Positions 16,724 through 25,964 of a DNA stretch of 64,000 nt are shown piece by piece. Below the pieces are notes generated by a model, which was not told the DNA's origin, searched no databases, and worked only from the letters and a program-made list of their open reading frames with translations. Every line of letters begins with the position of its first letter. Within the stretch, counting starts at the first letter, position 1. The translations under genes were made by a program, and so were the position numbers. Where the stretch lies: the NCBI GenBank assembly GCA_045616665.1, contig JAZLHE010000052.1, positions 1 through 64,000 of the forward strand. Reading direction: 5' to 3'. The stretch comes from RUG11690 sp045616665 (GTDB lineage: Bacteria; Bacteroidota; Bacteroidia; Bacteroidales; WCHB1-69).

Positions 16724-17359
16724 ATGAAAAGAATATTGAATATTTTCATCCTTGTAGCACTGTTTTTCGGAACGGTTTCCGCCCAGAAAGCCGAGACCGA
16801 AATAACAGGAAACCAGCTTGAAGTCTTGGTGAAGAAAATTAGCACGACCCACCAGCAACTCAAAACGCTGAGTGCCGATTTCACGCAAGAAAAGACATCT
16901 TCCCTTTTCACGGAAAAAGTGGTTCAAAAAGGAAAATTCCATTACCAGGCTCCCAAGCAATTGCGTTGGGAATATTCATCCCCCAAAAAACTATGCCTGC
17001 TTTTCAATGACAAAAAAGTATCGATAGTGACGGAAAAAGGAAGCGTCAGCAATCCCAATCCAATGCTCAACGAACTCGGGGCAACCATTATCGGCACGAT
17101 CAACGGCAGCAACCTGTGCGAGCAAAAGAATTTCAAGAGCAGTTTTTACAAAAACGGGAAAAGCGACTATACCGCCGTCCTTATCCCTACCAATAAAAAA
17201 ATGAAAGGAAATTACAAGAAAATCCAAGTTCTTATTGACGGAAAAAGCTATTTGGCCAAGCAAGTCGTCCTGTACGAAAACTCCGGCGACATCACCACCA
17301 TCACCTTTTCTCACGTCACAAGCAACGACACCTTACCCAATAACCTATTCAGCAAATAA
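16724..17359 (+). CDS. LolA-like periplasmic lipoprotein/lipid carrier
   Basis: A 211-residue exported protein with a signal peptide (ILNIFILVALFFGTVSAQ). The LolA signature is clear: LKTLSADFTQEKTSSLFTEK (about 49-68), then KGKFHYQAPKQLRWEYSSP. LolA family members carry hydrophobic chains across the periplasm. Aryl polyene clusters usually contain a LolA relative, thought to escort the polyene lipid to the outer membrane, and I infer that here rather than the general lipoprotein pathway. Its TAA stop shares its last base with the ATG of the next gene (TAATG), pointing to translational coupling. Confidence 0.87.
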   Translation: MKRILNIFILVALFFGTVSAQKAETEITGNQLEVLVKKISTTHQQLKTLSADFTQEKTSSLFTEKVVQKGKFHYQAPKQLRWEYSSPKKLCLLFNDKKVSIVTEKGSVSNPNPMLNELGATIIGTINGSNLCEQKNFKSSFYKNGKSDYTAVLIPTNKKMKGNYKKIQVLIDGKSYLAKQVVLYENSGDITTITFSHVTSNDTLPNNLFSK

Positions 17360-17727
17360 TGATGTTACTTGATAGCTTTTTCAATATTGTCTCTGAAAAA
17401 ATTGATGAAAATCAAGCCGAATTCATCATCCGATTGAATCCGGAGCATTCCATCTTTTTAGGACATTTTCCAATGTACCCGATTACTCCCGGTGTTTGTA
17501 TCACCCAAATGGCTGTTGAGCTGTTTTCTCATATTCAAAACGAAAACTATCGCCTGCAAAAAGCCAGAAACATAAAGTTTCTCAACATTATCAAGCCCCA
17601 GGAAACACCGCAACTGACCTACCAGTTAAGTTGGACTAAAATAGAAGAAAACTCATTTAGAGTCAAAGCGTTAGCTTGCTGTCAGAATCAGATATACGCC
17701 AAACTTGATTTCGAATTGACAAAATAA
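17359..17727 (+). CDS. FabA/FabZ-like hot-dog protein with Glu to Gln change
   Basis: A 122-residue hot-dog protein. GHFPMYPITPGVCITQ (35-50) matches the FabZ active-site block, with the catalytic His36 present, but the usual acidic residue that follows PGV is Gln50. From memory, related Bacteroidota cluster proteins often have Gln here, so it may be a specialised dehydratase/isomerase or a binding partner rather than a dead enzyme. Start overlaps the LolA stop by one base. The product of this gene would complement the ApeP-like dehydratase encoded at 11529. Confidence 0.75.
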   Translation: MMLLDSFFNIVSEKIDENQAEFIIRLNPEHSIFLGHFPMYPITPGVCITQMAVELFSHIQNENYRLQKARNIKFLNIIKPQETPQLTYQLSWTKIEENSFRVKALACCQNQIYAKLDFELTK

Positions 17728-17738
17728 CATCCGAATTG

Positions 17739-18506
17739 ATGAACACCACGGAAACCCTATTGGAAATAAGACGTTTAGGCATTTGTGTAGTTATTCCAAC
17801 CTACAACAATGTCCAGACTATTGCTCAAGTGGTGGAAGATGTTTTAGCCTATTGTCAAGATGTGATTCTGGTCAACGACGGATCGAATGACGGCACCGAA
17901 AAGCTATTGGAAAAGATGGTAAACCGCATCATTTTATGCTCCTATCAGCCCAACAAAGGCAAAGGAACCGCCCTATCCGCCGGCTTTCAGAAAGCAAGGG
18001 AAATGGGGTTCCGCTACGCCATCACGATGGATGCCGACGGACAGCATTTCGCGACAGACCTTCCGTTGTTTGCCGACAGCATTGCCAGCCATCCCGACAG
18101 CATCATCATCGGCAGTCGCCAATTCGACAACCCCAATATGCCACAAAAGAGCAGTTTTGCCAACCGTTTTTCCAATTTCTGGTTTATGGTACAAACCGGC
18201 CATCGGCTGCCAGACACGCAAACCGGCTTCAGATTATATCCGCTATTTCCTCCAATGCGACTGATGACCAACAGATACGAAGCCGAACTGGAACTTTTGG
18301 TACGCTCAGCCTGGCGAGGCACAGCCATCATTCCGATACCTATTCAGGTTTACTATCCTCCCAAAGAAGTACGTGTAACGCATTTTCGACCGGGAATTGA
18401 CTTTTTCCGCATCAGCGTTCTCAATACTTTTCTTACGCTCACTGCCATTATTTACGGGTATCCTTCTATGCTTTTTCATTATTTATATAAAAAAATCAAA
18501 AAATGA
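17739..18506 (+). CDS. Family 2 glycosyltransferase
   Basis: A 255-residue GT-A glycosyltransferase. Visible motifs: VVIPTYNNVQTI near the N-terminus, VNDGSNDGT, and the metal-binding DADGQH (about residue 91-96). The C-terminus has a hydrophobic segment (LNTFLTLTAIIYGYPSMLF). This matches dolichyl/polyprenyl-phosphate sugar transferase-like members that sit in flexirubin clusters. I choose the ATG at 17739; an in-frame TTG three bases earlier is less likely. It could glycosylate the pigment or its lipid anchor. Its end overlaps the exporter start by four bases. Confidence 0.82.
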   Translation: MNTTETLLEIRRLGICVVIPTYNNVQTIAQVVEDVLAYCQDVILVNDGSNDGTEKLLEKMVNRIILCSYQPNKGKGTALSAGFQKAREMGFRYAITMDADGQHFATDLPLFADSIASHPDSIIIGSRQFDNPNMPQKSSFANRFSNFWFMVQTGHRLPDTQTGFRLYPLFPPMRLMTNRYEAELELLVRSAWRGTAIIPIPIQVYYPPKEVRVTHFRPGIDFFRISVLNTFLTLTAIIYGYPSMLFHYLYKKIKK

Positions 18507-21500
18507 AAAAGTTTTTCCTACACATTTATAGATTTTTTGAAGTTCACAAAGGAGCAATGTGGGGAATTCTATCACTGCTCATCATTTTGTGTGCCTTATG
18601 TGCCTTAAAAATCCAATTCGAAGAGGATATCAGCAATTTTCTTCCCAATAATGAAGAAAATCAGCGAATAAACTATGCATACGAGCACATTGGAGCCGCC
18701 AATAAAATCGTCGTGTCCATTGGACAAAACAGTGGCGAAAAAGAGATGGACTACGACCTGCTTTCATCAGCCGCGACACTATTCGCAGAAAAACTTCAAG
18801 AACACGACCAAGGCAAAAACATTCAGGAAATTCTTTACCAAATTGATCAAGAACAAATTGACCGACTCACCACTTTCGTGATTGACAATATGCCCTATTT
18901 TTTGGAAGAAGATGATTATCAGCGATTTGACTCATTACTTTCCCCTTCTAAAATCGAAGCGCAATTAGACAACGACAGGCAACTGCTTGCCGCTCCCGTG
19001 GCGACACTACGCAGTGTTATCCAACACGACCCGATGTTCTTTTCTGCAAATATCTTACAATCACTCAACGACTTCCGTCCCGACGACAACTACCAAACCA
19101 TTGATGGCTACTTTTTTGACCAAACCACCAACGAAGCACTGGTCATTGTCACGTCCAAACACCCTGCCAGCGAAACCAAGAACAACGCCATCGTCATCCA
19201 ACAAATTAGAGAATGCGCCAACTTTATTGTGCAAAACTTTGACAATCAAATACATATCAGCAGTTTCGGTGCCAGTGAAATTGCCCAGACCAACGCACGA
19301 CAAATCAAAAAAGACAGTCTTATTGCCATTGGACTTTCCCTTATCTTCATTATTTCCCTCTTACTTTACTATTATCGCAACGTTCGCTGCATTCTGCTCA
19401 TTTTATTGTCCACACTGATGGGTGGACTTTTTGCCATAGGCGTTATCGCATTGGTCAAAAGCACCGTTTCCGTCATCGCCATTGGCGTAGCTTCCATCAT
19501 CATCGGCATAGCCATCAACTACCCGATTCACTTACTTTCTCATTTCAAAAGAACAGACAATAAAGAACAGATAATCAAGGATATAGTATCGCCATTATTG
19601 ATAGGAAACATCACTACGGTAGGCGCTTTCATCAGTCTTTTATTCATCAGTTCCGATGCGATGAAGGACCTTGGACTATTCGCTGCCCTATTATTGATTG
19701 GCACCATTTTGTTCGTACTCGTCTTTCTGCCCCACCTTTTGGGAAAGACTTATCCGAACTCAGACAGAAGTCTGGCATTCAAGCACATAGCTGAATTTAA
19801 GCCCGAAAAGCATCCCGTCATCATCATTTCGGTAATTCTACTGAGCATCGTTTTATATCATTTCAGCTTACGCACCAGCTTCGACACCAATATGCACCAT
19901 ATCAACTATATGACGCAAGAACAGCGAACGACTTTGGAACGACTGATGGCCCAAAACGACAGTTCTCGTGTCACTTTATACTGCATTGCCGAAGGCACCA
20001 GCATCGACGAAGCCCTTCATTATAACGAACAAATCCAAGCCGAAATTCAAAATCTCCACTCAAAAAACATAAAAGTGAGTGGAATTGGCAAATTTATACC
20101 GTCAAAAAAACTGCAAAAAGAAAAAATTGAACGTTGGAATCAATTTTGGGAAGACAAAAAGGACAATTTTGAACACGATTTGGACATTTCTGCCACAAAA
20201 ACCGGCTTCAACCCAGCCGCATTTCAAGCCTGCAAAGACATTTTGTCACAAGAATACGTCATTCAGGAAGCTGATTATTTCGACATCATCAAAAATCAAA
20301 TGGCAGGCAACTATATTTCTGTAGAAGACGGCCAAATTTTAGTCTATAACATATTAAATGTCGATAAAAATGAAGTCGGAGATATTGAACACAGATTAAA
20401 TCATCTCGACAACTCCATTTTTGCATTCACGGAAAGTTCCATCGCCTCAAGACTCGTACAAGCCCTCTCCAAGGATTTTGACCACGTTTTATACATCTGC
20501 GGCTTCATCGTTATTGTGTTTTTGCTGATATCTTTTGGAAAAATTGAAATCAGTTTGATGGCTTTCGCCCCATTAGTCGTGGCTTGGATATGGATTTTGG
20601 GTATTATGGGACTATTTCACATCCAATTCAACATCATCAACATCATTTTAGCCACATTTATTTTCGGAATGGGCGATGATTATTCGATTTTTGTCACGGA
20701 AGGCTTGATTTACGAATACACTTACGGCAAAAAGATGCTGTCCCAGTTCAAAAACTCCATTATTTTGTCGGCTTCCATTATGTTTATCGGCATAGGAATG
20801 CTGATTTTCGCCAAACATCCCGCAATGAAATCATTGGCGGAAGTGACCATCGTTGGAATGTTTTCCGTTGTGTTGATGGCCTACGTCATTCCACCGTTCA
20901 TATTCCAGTGGTTGACGCACAAAAATGGCGAAAAGCGGAAACAGCCCATTACCATAGGCAATCTTTCGAGAACCGTTTTCTCCTTCACGTTTTTCGTCTT
21001 GGGTTCGATATTTCTAAGTATCGCCAGCTTTTTCATTCTCACCCTTCGTGGAAAAAAAGAAAAACACAAATTACAGTATCACAAACTGTTACAGCGGACT
21101 ATGCGTTTTGTGGCGTGGGGAATGCCACAAGTTAAACACAGAATCGACAATCCTTACGGGGAAGATTTCTCCAAACCCGCCATCATCATCTGCAATCACC
21201 AGTCGCACTTCGACTTGGTTTACACATTGATGCTGTCGCCGAAAATCATCGCCTTAACCAACGAATGGGTCTGGAAAAACCCGTTCTATCGAGGCATCAT
21301 TCGCGGAGCTGACTTCCTTCCCGTTTACGACGGCATTGAGCAGCATATCGAACAACTGAGAATGCTTACCGACAAAGGTTACTCCATTTTGATTTTTCCA
21401 GAGGGCACCCGTTCGGAAGACTGCAATATCCTGCGTTTCCACAAAGGAGCATTTCTCTTGGCCAACGAACTAAATTTGGACATTCTGCCGCTCGTCATTC

Positions 21501-21997
21501 ACGGAGCCGGACACGTGTTACCCAAAAAGGAAATGCTTATGCGCAAAGGAGAGGTAACGCTGAGCGTGGAAAAAAGAATTTCTCCCGATGACAAGCAATA
21601 CCGCCAAGGTCGCGATTTATTGAGCACAGCCAAGATTTTTAGACAATTTTACATCGAAAAATATCAAAATATCGTACAAAACGAAGAAAATGTCCGCTAT
21701 TTTCTTGATTTTGTCCGCCATAACTACATTTATAAAGGCAGCGAAGTTTACAGAACCTGTCGAAGAAACCTCAAAAACATACAAAAACTTGAAGAACAGG
21801 TCAAAGAACTTCCTGATGAAGGTGAAATTATCATCCAAAAATGCGGACAGGGTGAAAAAACGCTTCTTTTTGCCTTGATAAAGAAAAATCTTCACATCAT
21901 CGGGCAAGACACGGATCAAGACAAAATAGACCTTGCGCAAAACTGCGCAGGCGTTCCCAACAATCTTACATATAAAATTCAAAACGAGAAACAATAA
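18503..21997 (+). CDS. MMPL/RND-type exporter fused to a PlsC acyltransferase
   Basis: A 1164-residue fusion. Residues 1 to ~850 form an MMPL-type exporter: first helix about 18-37, a large periplasmic loop (DISNFLPNNEENQ onward), a helix bundle around 270-420, a second loop and a second bundle around 655-800 (FIFGMGDDYSIFVTEG is the typical conserved block). Residues ~870-1055 are a PlsC-type acyltransferase with NHQSHFD (898-904) and FPEGTRS (965-971). The last ~100 residues resemble a piece of a Rossmann methyltransferase (GEIIIQKCGQGEKTLLFALI then GQDTDQDKIDLAQ) but lack the rest of that domain. Joining export and acyl transfer suggests that the polyene lipid is made and moved by one machine. 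It starts inside the end of the glycosyltransferase gene. Confidence 0.88.
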   Translation: MKKFFLHIYRFFEVHKGAMWGILSLLIILCALCALKIQFEEDISNFLPNNEENQRINYAYEHIGAANKIVVSIGQNSGEKEMDYDLLSSAATLFAEKLQEHDQGKNIQEILYQIDQEQIDRLTTFVIDNMPYFLEEDDYQRFDSLLSPSKIEAQLDNDRQLLAAPVATLRSVIQHDPMFFSANILQSLNDFRPDDNYQTIDGYFFDQTTNEALVIVTSKHPASETKNNAIVIQQIRECANFIVQNFDNQIHISSFGASEIAQTNARQIKKDSLIAIGLSLIFIISLLLYYYRNVRCILLILLSTLMGGLFAIGVIALVKSTVSVIAIGVASIIIGIAINYPIHLLSHFKRTDNKEQIIKDIVSPLLIGNITTVGAFISLLFISSDAMKDLGLFAALLLIGTILFVLVFLPHLLGKTYPNSDRSLAFKHIAEFKPEKHPVIIISVILLSIVLYHFSLRTSFDTNMHHINYMTQEQRTTLERLMAQNDSSRVTLYCIAEGTSIDEALHYNEQIQAEIQNLHSKNIKVSGIGKFIPSKKLQKEKIERWNQFWEDKKDNFEHDLDISATKTGFNPAAFQACKDILSQEYVIQEADYFDIIKNQMAGNYISVEDGQILVYNILNVDKNEVGDIEHRLNHLDNSIFAFTESSIASRLVQALSKDFDHVLYICGFIVIVFLLISFGKIEISLMAFAPLVVAWIWILGIMGLFHIQFNIINIILATFIFGMGDDYSIFVTEGLIYEYTYGKKMLSQFKNSIILSASIMFIGIGMLIFAKHPAMKSLAEVTIVGMFSVVLMAYVIPPFIFQWLTHKNGEKRKQPITIGNLSRTVFSFTFFVLGSIFLSIASFFILTLRGKKEKHKLQYHKLLQRTMRFVAWGMPQVKHRIDNPYGEDFSKPAIIICNHQSHFDLVYTLMLSPKIIALTNEWVWKNPFYRGIIRGADFLPVYDGIEQHIEQLRMLTDKGYSILIFPEGTRSEDCNILRFHKGAFLLANELNLDILPLVIHGAGHVLPKKEMLMRKGEVTLSVEKRISPDDKQYRQGRDLLSTAKIFRQFYIEKYQNIVQNEENVRYFLDFVRHNYIYKGSEVYRTCRRNLKNIQKLEEQVKELPDEGEIIIQKCGQGEKTLLFALIKKNLHIIGQDTDQDKIDLAQNCAGVPNNLTYKIQNEKQ

Positions 21998-22009
21998 AAA
22001 CAAGATAAA

Positions 22010-23281
22010 ATGAAACTGAAATTAATTTATCCCAAATGGAAAAAGCTGCCTGGACAAACCACCTTTAACCTTCCGCCACACGGACCGGTAGTTTTTGCGG
22101 CCACCCTACCCGACTACGTTGAAGTATCGTTTACGGACGAGAATGTAGAGGAACTGGATATGGAAGAGGAATGCGACATAGTAGGCATTTCGATGATGCT
22201 GACCACGCAGGTCAAGCGCGGTTGGGCCATTGCCGACGAATACCGACGTCGGGGAAAGACCGTGATGTTTGGGGGAATTTCCACGATGTTGCACGCCGAA
22301 GAGACCTTACAGCACGCCGACTGCATTTTCTTAGGCGAATCGGAAGGCCGTATGGAAGAAGTGATGGACGATTTCAGAAACCACCGGTTGAAGAAAGTGT
22401 ACAACTATATGGGAAAACAACCTGACATTGAATTAGTCGGGCCGGCACGCCGCGACCTATACAAACGTGAGCTATACAACCACAAAGGCGTGCAGATGGT
22501 CGATTTGTTCCACGCCTCGCGCGGCTGCCGCTTCAGTTGCTATCCCTGTGCCGTTTCGTACCTCGGTGGCCGGTGCTTCAGACCACGCCCAATCGACAAA
22601 GCCATCGAGGATATGGCAGGTATTGACAACAACCGTCTGTTCATCGTGGATAATTCTTTGGCGCAAAACAAACAATGGGAAATGGACCTTTTCCGCGAAA
22701 TGATTCCGCTCAAGAAAAAATGGATCAGCCACACTATTGAAGACGATCCGCAAGTTCTGGATTTGGCGGCCCAAGCCGGTTCCTGGTATGTTTATCAGGC
22801 CATTTACGACACCAGCGACTATATCAAAGAGCGCATTAAACGCTACCACGATTACGGCATCGGCGTGGAAGGAACCATCCTTTTCGGATTGGATAATCAA
22901 ACCGAAGATGACATTCTGCGAATGATTGATTTTCTGTTGGAAATAGACTTAGACTTGGCAGAATTCACCATCTTGGCTCCATTCCCGCACACCAAGGCCT
23001 ACGACGACCTTATGCGCCAGGGACGAATTTTCGACAAGGACTGGGATCACTACAATGCCGGACAAGTGGTCTATCAACCTAAACATATAACTCCTGAACG
23101 TCTTCAAGAACTTTACGAGTATGCTTGGAAGACCTTTTACAAAGACGAAAGCCAAGAAGAAAAGATGTTTAAGCTTTTCACCAAAGTAATGCTTCGCGAA
23201 ATGAACGACGGAACTTATCGTCCGCGAAATAAATCGCTGATTAACAAATCTTTCGGCAAAGACGTGATTAGAAACAAATAA
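22010..23281 (+). CDS. B12-binding radical SAM enzyme
   Basis: A 423-residue enzyme. Residues ~1-140 form a cobalamin-binding-like Rossmann domain (IVGISMMLTTQ, VMFGGISTMLHAEETL, then IFLGESEG). The radical SAM core follows with Cys173, Cys177 and Cys180 in CRFSCYPC (CX3CX2C), which should bind the 4Fe-4S cluster. The N-terminal domain lacks a DxHxxG motif, as is common in this class. Members methylate unactivated carbons, or make ring closures and other radical changes. From memory a similar gene occurs in Flavobacteria flexirubin clusters. Start lies 12 bases after the exporter, so it is part of the cluster; substrate unknown. Confidence 0.85.
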   Translation: MKLKLIYPKWKKLPGQTTFNLPPHGPVVFAATLPDYVEVSFTDENVEELDMEEECDIVGISMMLTTQVKRGWAIADEYRRRGKTVMFGGISTMLHAEETLQHADCIFLGESEGRMEEVMDDFRNHRLKKVYNYMGKQPDIELVGPARRDLYKRELYNHKGVQMVDLFHASRGCRFSCYPCAVSYLGGRCFRPRPIDKAIEDMAGIDNNRLFIVDNSLAQNKQWEMDLFREMIPLKKKWISHTIEDDPQVLDLAAQAGSWYVYQAIYDTSDYIKERIKRYHDYGIGVEGTILFGLDNQTEDDILRMIDFLLEIDLDLAEFTILAPFPHTKAYDDLMRQGRIFDKDWDHYNAGQVVYQPKHITPERLQELYEYAWKTFYKDESQEEKMFKLFTKVMLREMNDGTYRPRNKSLINKSFGKDVIRNK

Positions 23282-23293
23282 TTTGACCAGACA

Positions 23294-23662
23294 ATGAAAG
23301 TACCAGAAAAATATTACGACGAAGTTTTTCAATTTGCAGGACAATGGGATATGCCCAGTTGTTGCGGGCTGAAAATCATCCGCAAAGATAGAACATACGT
23401 GATTGTAACGGAACTGTATCAAGAAAATCCAGGCACTTCCGTCACTTATGCGGGAGTAGCGCTTATCAAGCAAATTTGCGACAAAAAAAGTCTCGACATG
23501 CAACAGATTGTCTATATCGAATGCAATCCTGACACCAATTCCAAACTCTCTTTTTATGATGAGGAAATGTTTGAAGTCAGCTATCAAATGGACAAAGATT
23601 CACCGTCAGAACTTCAATATCGTCAACTTTCGAAGGAAGAAATAAAAAAGATAGTGGAATAA
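23294..23662 (+). CDS. Conserved-looking small protein of unknown function
   Basis: A 122-residue soluble protein, 12 bases after the radical SAM gene. No signal peptide or membrane segment. It has two adjacent Cys (SCCGLKIIRK near residue 22) and one further Cys in IVYIECNPD. The alternating pattern and WDMPSCCG block do not match any family I know. The gene order suggests that it is co-transcribed with the radical SAM gene and may assist it or act on the same product. It could equally be an unrelated passenger. Confidence 0.7.
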   Translation: MKVPEKYYDEVFQFAGQWDMPSCCGLKIIRKDRTYVIVTELYQENPGTSVTYAGVALIKQICDKKSLDMQQIVYIECNPDTNSKLSFYDEEMFEVSYQMDKDSPSELQYRQLSKEEIKKIVE

Positions 23663-23722
23663 GTATTTTTATTACCGATTTTAAACTATAAACAAAAAAA
23701 TCCATCAAGAATAATAGCAATA

Positions 23723-24580
23723 ATGAAAAAAACTTTATCCTTTTTCATCTGTTTAAGTATTGTTTTGACGTTATCGGCGCAACCGAAGCCCATTAAGTTG
23801 TGGAAAGATGTGTCTGGAATGAAATGTATGCCCACAAAACTGTACATTTATCCAGCGCCCAAATCCAACAATACGGGAATTGCGGTCATTGTTTGTCCCG
23901 GAGGAAGTTACAGTCACACGATGGGCATTGCCACGGAAGGATTTGCTGTGGCAGAATGGCTTAACAGTCAAGGAATTAACGCTTTCGTGTTAAAATATCG
24001 CGTAGGTTCGCGGGGCTACCATCATCCCGCCATGATTCAGGATGCGCAGTACGCCATCCATTATGTGCGGCAACACGCCAAAGAATACGGAATTAAAGTC
24101 AATAAAGTGGGCACGATGGGTTTTTCAGCAGGCGGCCATTTAGTGCTGATGACGGGAGCCTTTTGCAAAGAGAACTACCTTACAGACTTAGGTATAGCAG
24201 ATGAAATTCCCTTACGCCCCGACTTCGTCGTGCCGGTTTATCCGGTAGTCTCGATGCAGGACAAAATCGTCCATGAGCGTTCGCGCCGCAACCTGCTCAC
24301 CAACCACTATACGCCAGAGCAAGTAAGCAAATTTTCGATGGAACTGAGTATTCCGCCCTATATGCCTCCCGTTTTTTTAGTGACGGCGAAAGACGACCCC
24401 GTAGTGAACTACCAAAACAGCGAAGTGTTGAACAATTCCCTCAAAAAAGCCAGAATCAAACACAGCTATCAACTGTATGAAACAGGCGGTCACGGCTATG
24501 GAATGGACGAAAACAAAGCCCCCGAAGCCGGAAAATGGAAATATGCCTTTATTAAATGGTTGAAGGAAATGGGATTTTAA
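23723..24580 (+). CDS. Secreted alpha/beta hydrolase (esterase-like)
   Basis: A 285-residue exported hydrolase: signal peptide ending near LTLSAQ, oxyanion block VIVCPGGSYSH, nucleophile Ser135 in GFSAGGHL, Asp in TAKDDPVV and His in GGHGYGM. This is the pattern of carbohydrate acetyl esterases and BD-FAE-like esterases of Bacteroidota. A 60-base AT-rich gap separates it from the gene before. A hydrolase is not a usual core part of aryl polyene clusters; it might cleave an ester made in the cluster or be a polysaccharide esterase that happens to be here. Confidence 0.82.
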   Translation: MKKTLSFFICLSIVLTLSAQPKPIKLWKDVSGMKCMPTKLYIYPAPKSNNTGIAVIVCPGGSYSHTMGIATEGFAVAEWLNSQGINAFVLKYRVGSRGYHHPAMIQDAQYAIHYVRQHAKEYGIKVNKVGTMGFSAGGHLVLMTGAFCKENYLTDLGIADEIPLRPDFVVPVYPVVSMQDKIVHERSRRNLLTNHYTPEQVSKFSMELSIPPYMPPVFLVTAKDDPVVNYQNSEVLNNSLKKARIKHSYQLYETGGHGYGMDENKAPEAGKWKYAFIKWLKEMGF

Positions 24581-24654
24581 GCATCTTTGACTCAAAAAAG
24601 ATTTCAACAGTCATCATTCAGAATAAAAATTAAGATTATAGATAAATATCAGCT

Positions 24655-25962
24655 ATGAATTTCATACCAGAAATAGAATTTCAGCCGCAAAGTGTCATCA
24701 AACGCTTTCAGGAAGAGAAAATGCACGAACAATTGGACTATTTGCAGAACCAATCGCCCTTTTACCAGCATCTTTTTCAAGAAAACAACATTGACATAAG
24801 CAAACTCAAGCAATTAGAGGATTTGCGGCATATTCCGTTTACCACCAAGTCTGACCTGCAAGCCCACAACGCCGAATTTCTATGTGTCTCCAAAGACAAA
24901 GTGATTGACTACATCACCACTTCCGGCACTTTGGGCGACCCTGTCACCTTTGCCTGCACGGAAAAGGACCTGGAAAGGCTCGCATACAATGAAGCCATTT
25001 CCTTTGCCTGCGCCGGACTGCAACCCGGCAATATTCTGCAGCTGATGACTACCATGGACAAACGCTTCATGGCCGGGCTGGCCTACTTCCTGGGCATACG
25101 AAAACTTGGCGCAAGCATCATTCGTGTCGGCAACGGCATTCCCGAACTGCAATGGGACACCATTCAACGGATGCGGCCCGATTCGGTGATGTGCATTCCA
25201 TCTTTTATTCTAAAACTGATAGAATATGCCGAAAATCACAATATCGACTACAGAAACTCAAGTGTCAAACGCATTATCGGCATCGGTGAAGGCTTGCGCG
25301 ACCAGAATTTCAACTTAAATTCCCTTGGTCAAAAAATCAAGGACAAATGGGATGTTGAATTATACGCCACCTATTCTTCTACCGAAATGAGCACCACATT
25401 TCCCGAATGTCAATATTCCTGTGGCGGACATCATCATCCCGAACTCATCATCGTGGAGATTATCGGAGAAAACGACGAACCCGTTGCCGAAGGCGAAATT
25501 GGCGAAGTGGTCATCACCACCTTGGGCGTGGAAGGAATGCCGCTTTTGCGGTTCCGCACGGGCGATATGGCGTGTATTCACAGCGAGCCTTGCGCCTGCG
25601 GGCGACACAGCTTCCGCATCAGCCCTATTGTGGGCCGCAAAAACCACATGATCAAATACAAAGGCACCACCCTTTACCCTCCCGCCATCACCGATGTACT
25701 CAACAACACCAACTACGTGGAGAATTTCTACATCACCATCAACACGAACCCCGCCACCGAAACCGACGAAGTAATCATCACCATTGGCATCAGAGGCACG
25801 CAAGACTTTGACGTCGTGAAAGACCTTAAAGACCGTTTCCGTGCGAAAATACGGGTTGCTCCCGACATCGTCATCGACAGCGTGGAGAATGTGCGCAAAG
25901 CCAACTTTCCCGCTATGAGCCGCAAACCCGTCACCTTTTTCGACCACCGCCAAAACCACTGA
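24655..25962 (+). CDS. AMP-forming acyl/aryl ligase (PaaK-like)
   Basis: A 435-residue adenylating enzyme of the phenylacetate-CoA ligase family. The phosphate-binding loop is TTSGTLGDP, the adenylate block is YATYSSTEMS, and a GDMACIH stretch precedes a Cys-rich CACG block. Two Cys/His-rich places (ECQYSCGGHHHPE and SEPCACGRHS) may bind zinc as in related ligases. In aryl polyene clusters an AMP ligase activates the aromatic starter for loading on ACP; with the lyase at 6418 making a hydroxycinnamate, this fits. It ends 2 bases before the next gene. Confidence 0.87.
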   Translation: MNFIPEIEFQPQSVIKRFQEEKMHEQLDYLQNQSPFYQHLFQENNIDISKLKQLEDLRHIPFTTKSDLQAHNAEFLCVSKDKVIDYITTSGTLGDPVTFACTEKDLERLAYNEAISFACAGLQPGNILQLMTTMDKRFMAGLAYFLGIRKLGASIIRVGNGIPELQWDTIQRMRPDSVMCIPSFILKLIEYAENHNIDYRNSSVKRIIGIGEGLRDQNFNLNSLGQKIKDKWDVELYATYSSTEMSTTFPECQYSCGGHHHPELIIVEIIGENDEPVAEGEIGEVVITTLGVEGMPLLRFRTGDMACIHSEPCACGRHSFRISPIVGRKNHMIKYKGTTLYPPAITDVLNNTNYVENFYITINTNPATETDEVIITIGIRGTQDFDVVKDLKDRFRAKIRVAPDIVIDSVENVRKANFPAMSRKPVTFFDHRQNH

Positions 25963-25964
25963 TT

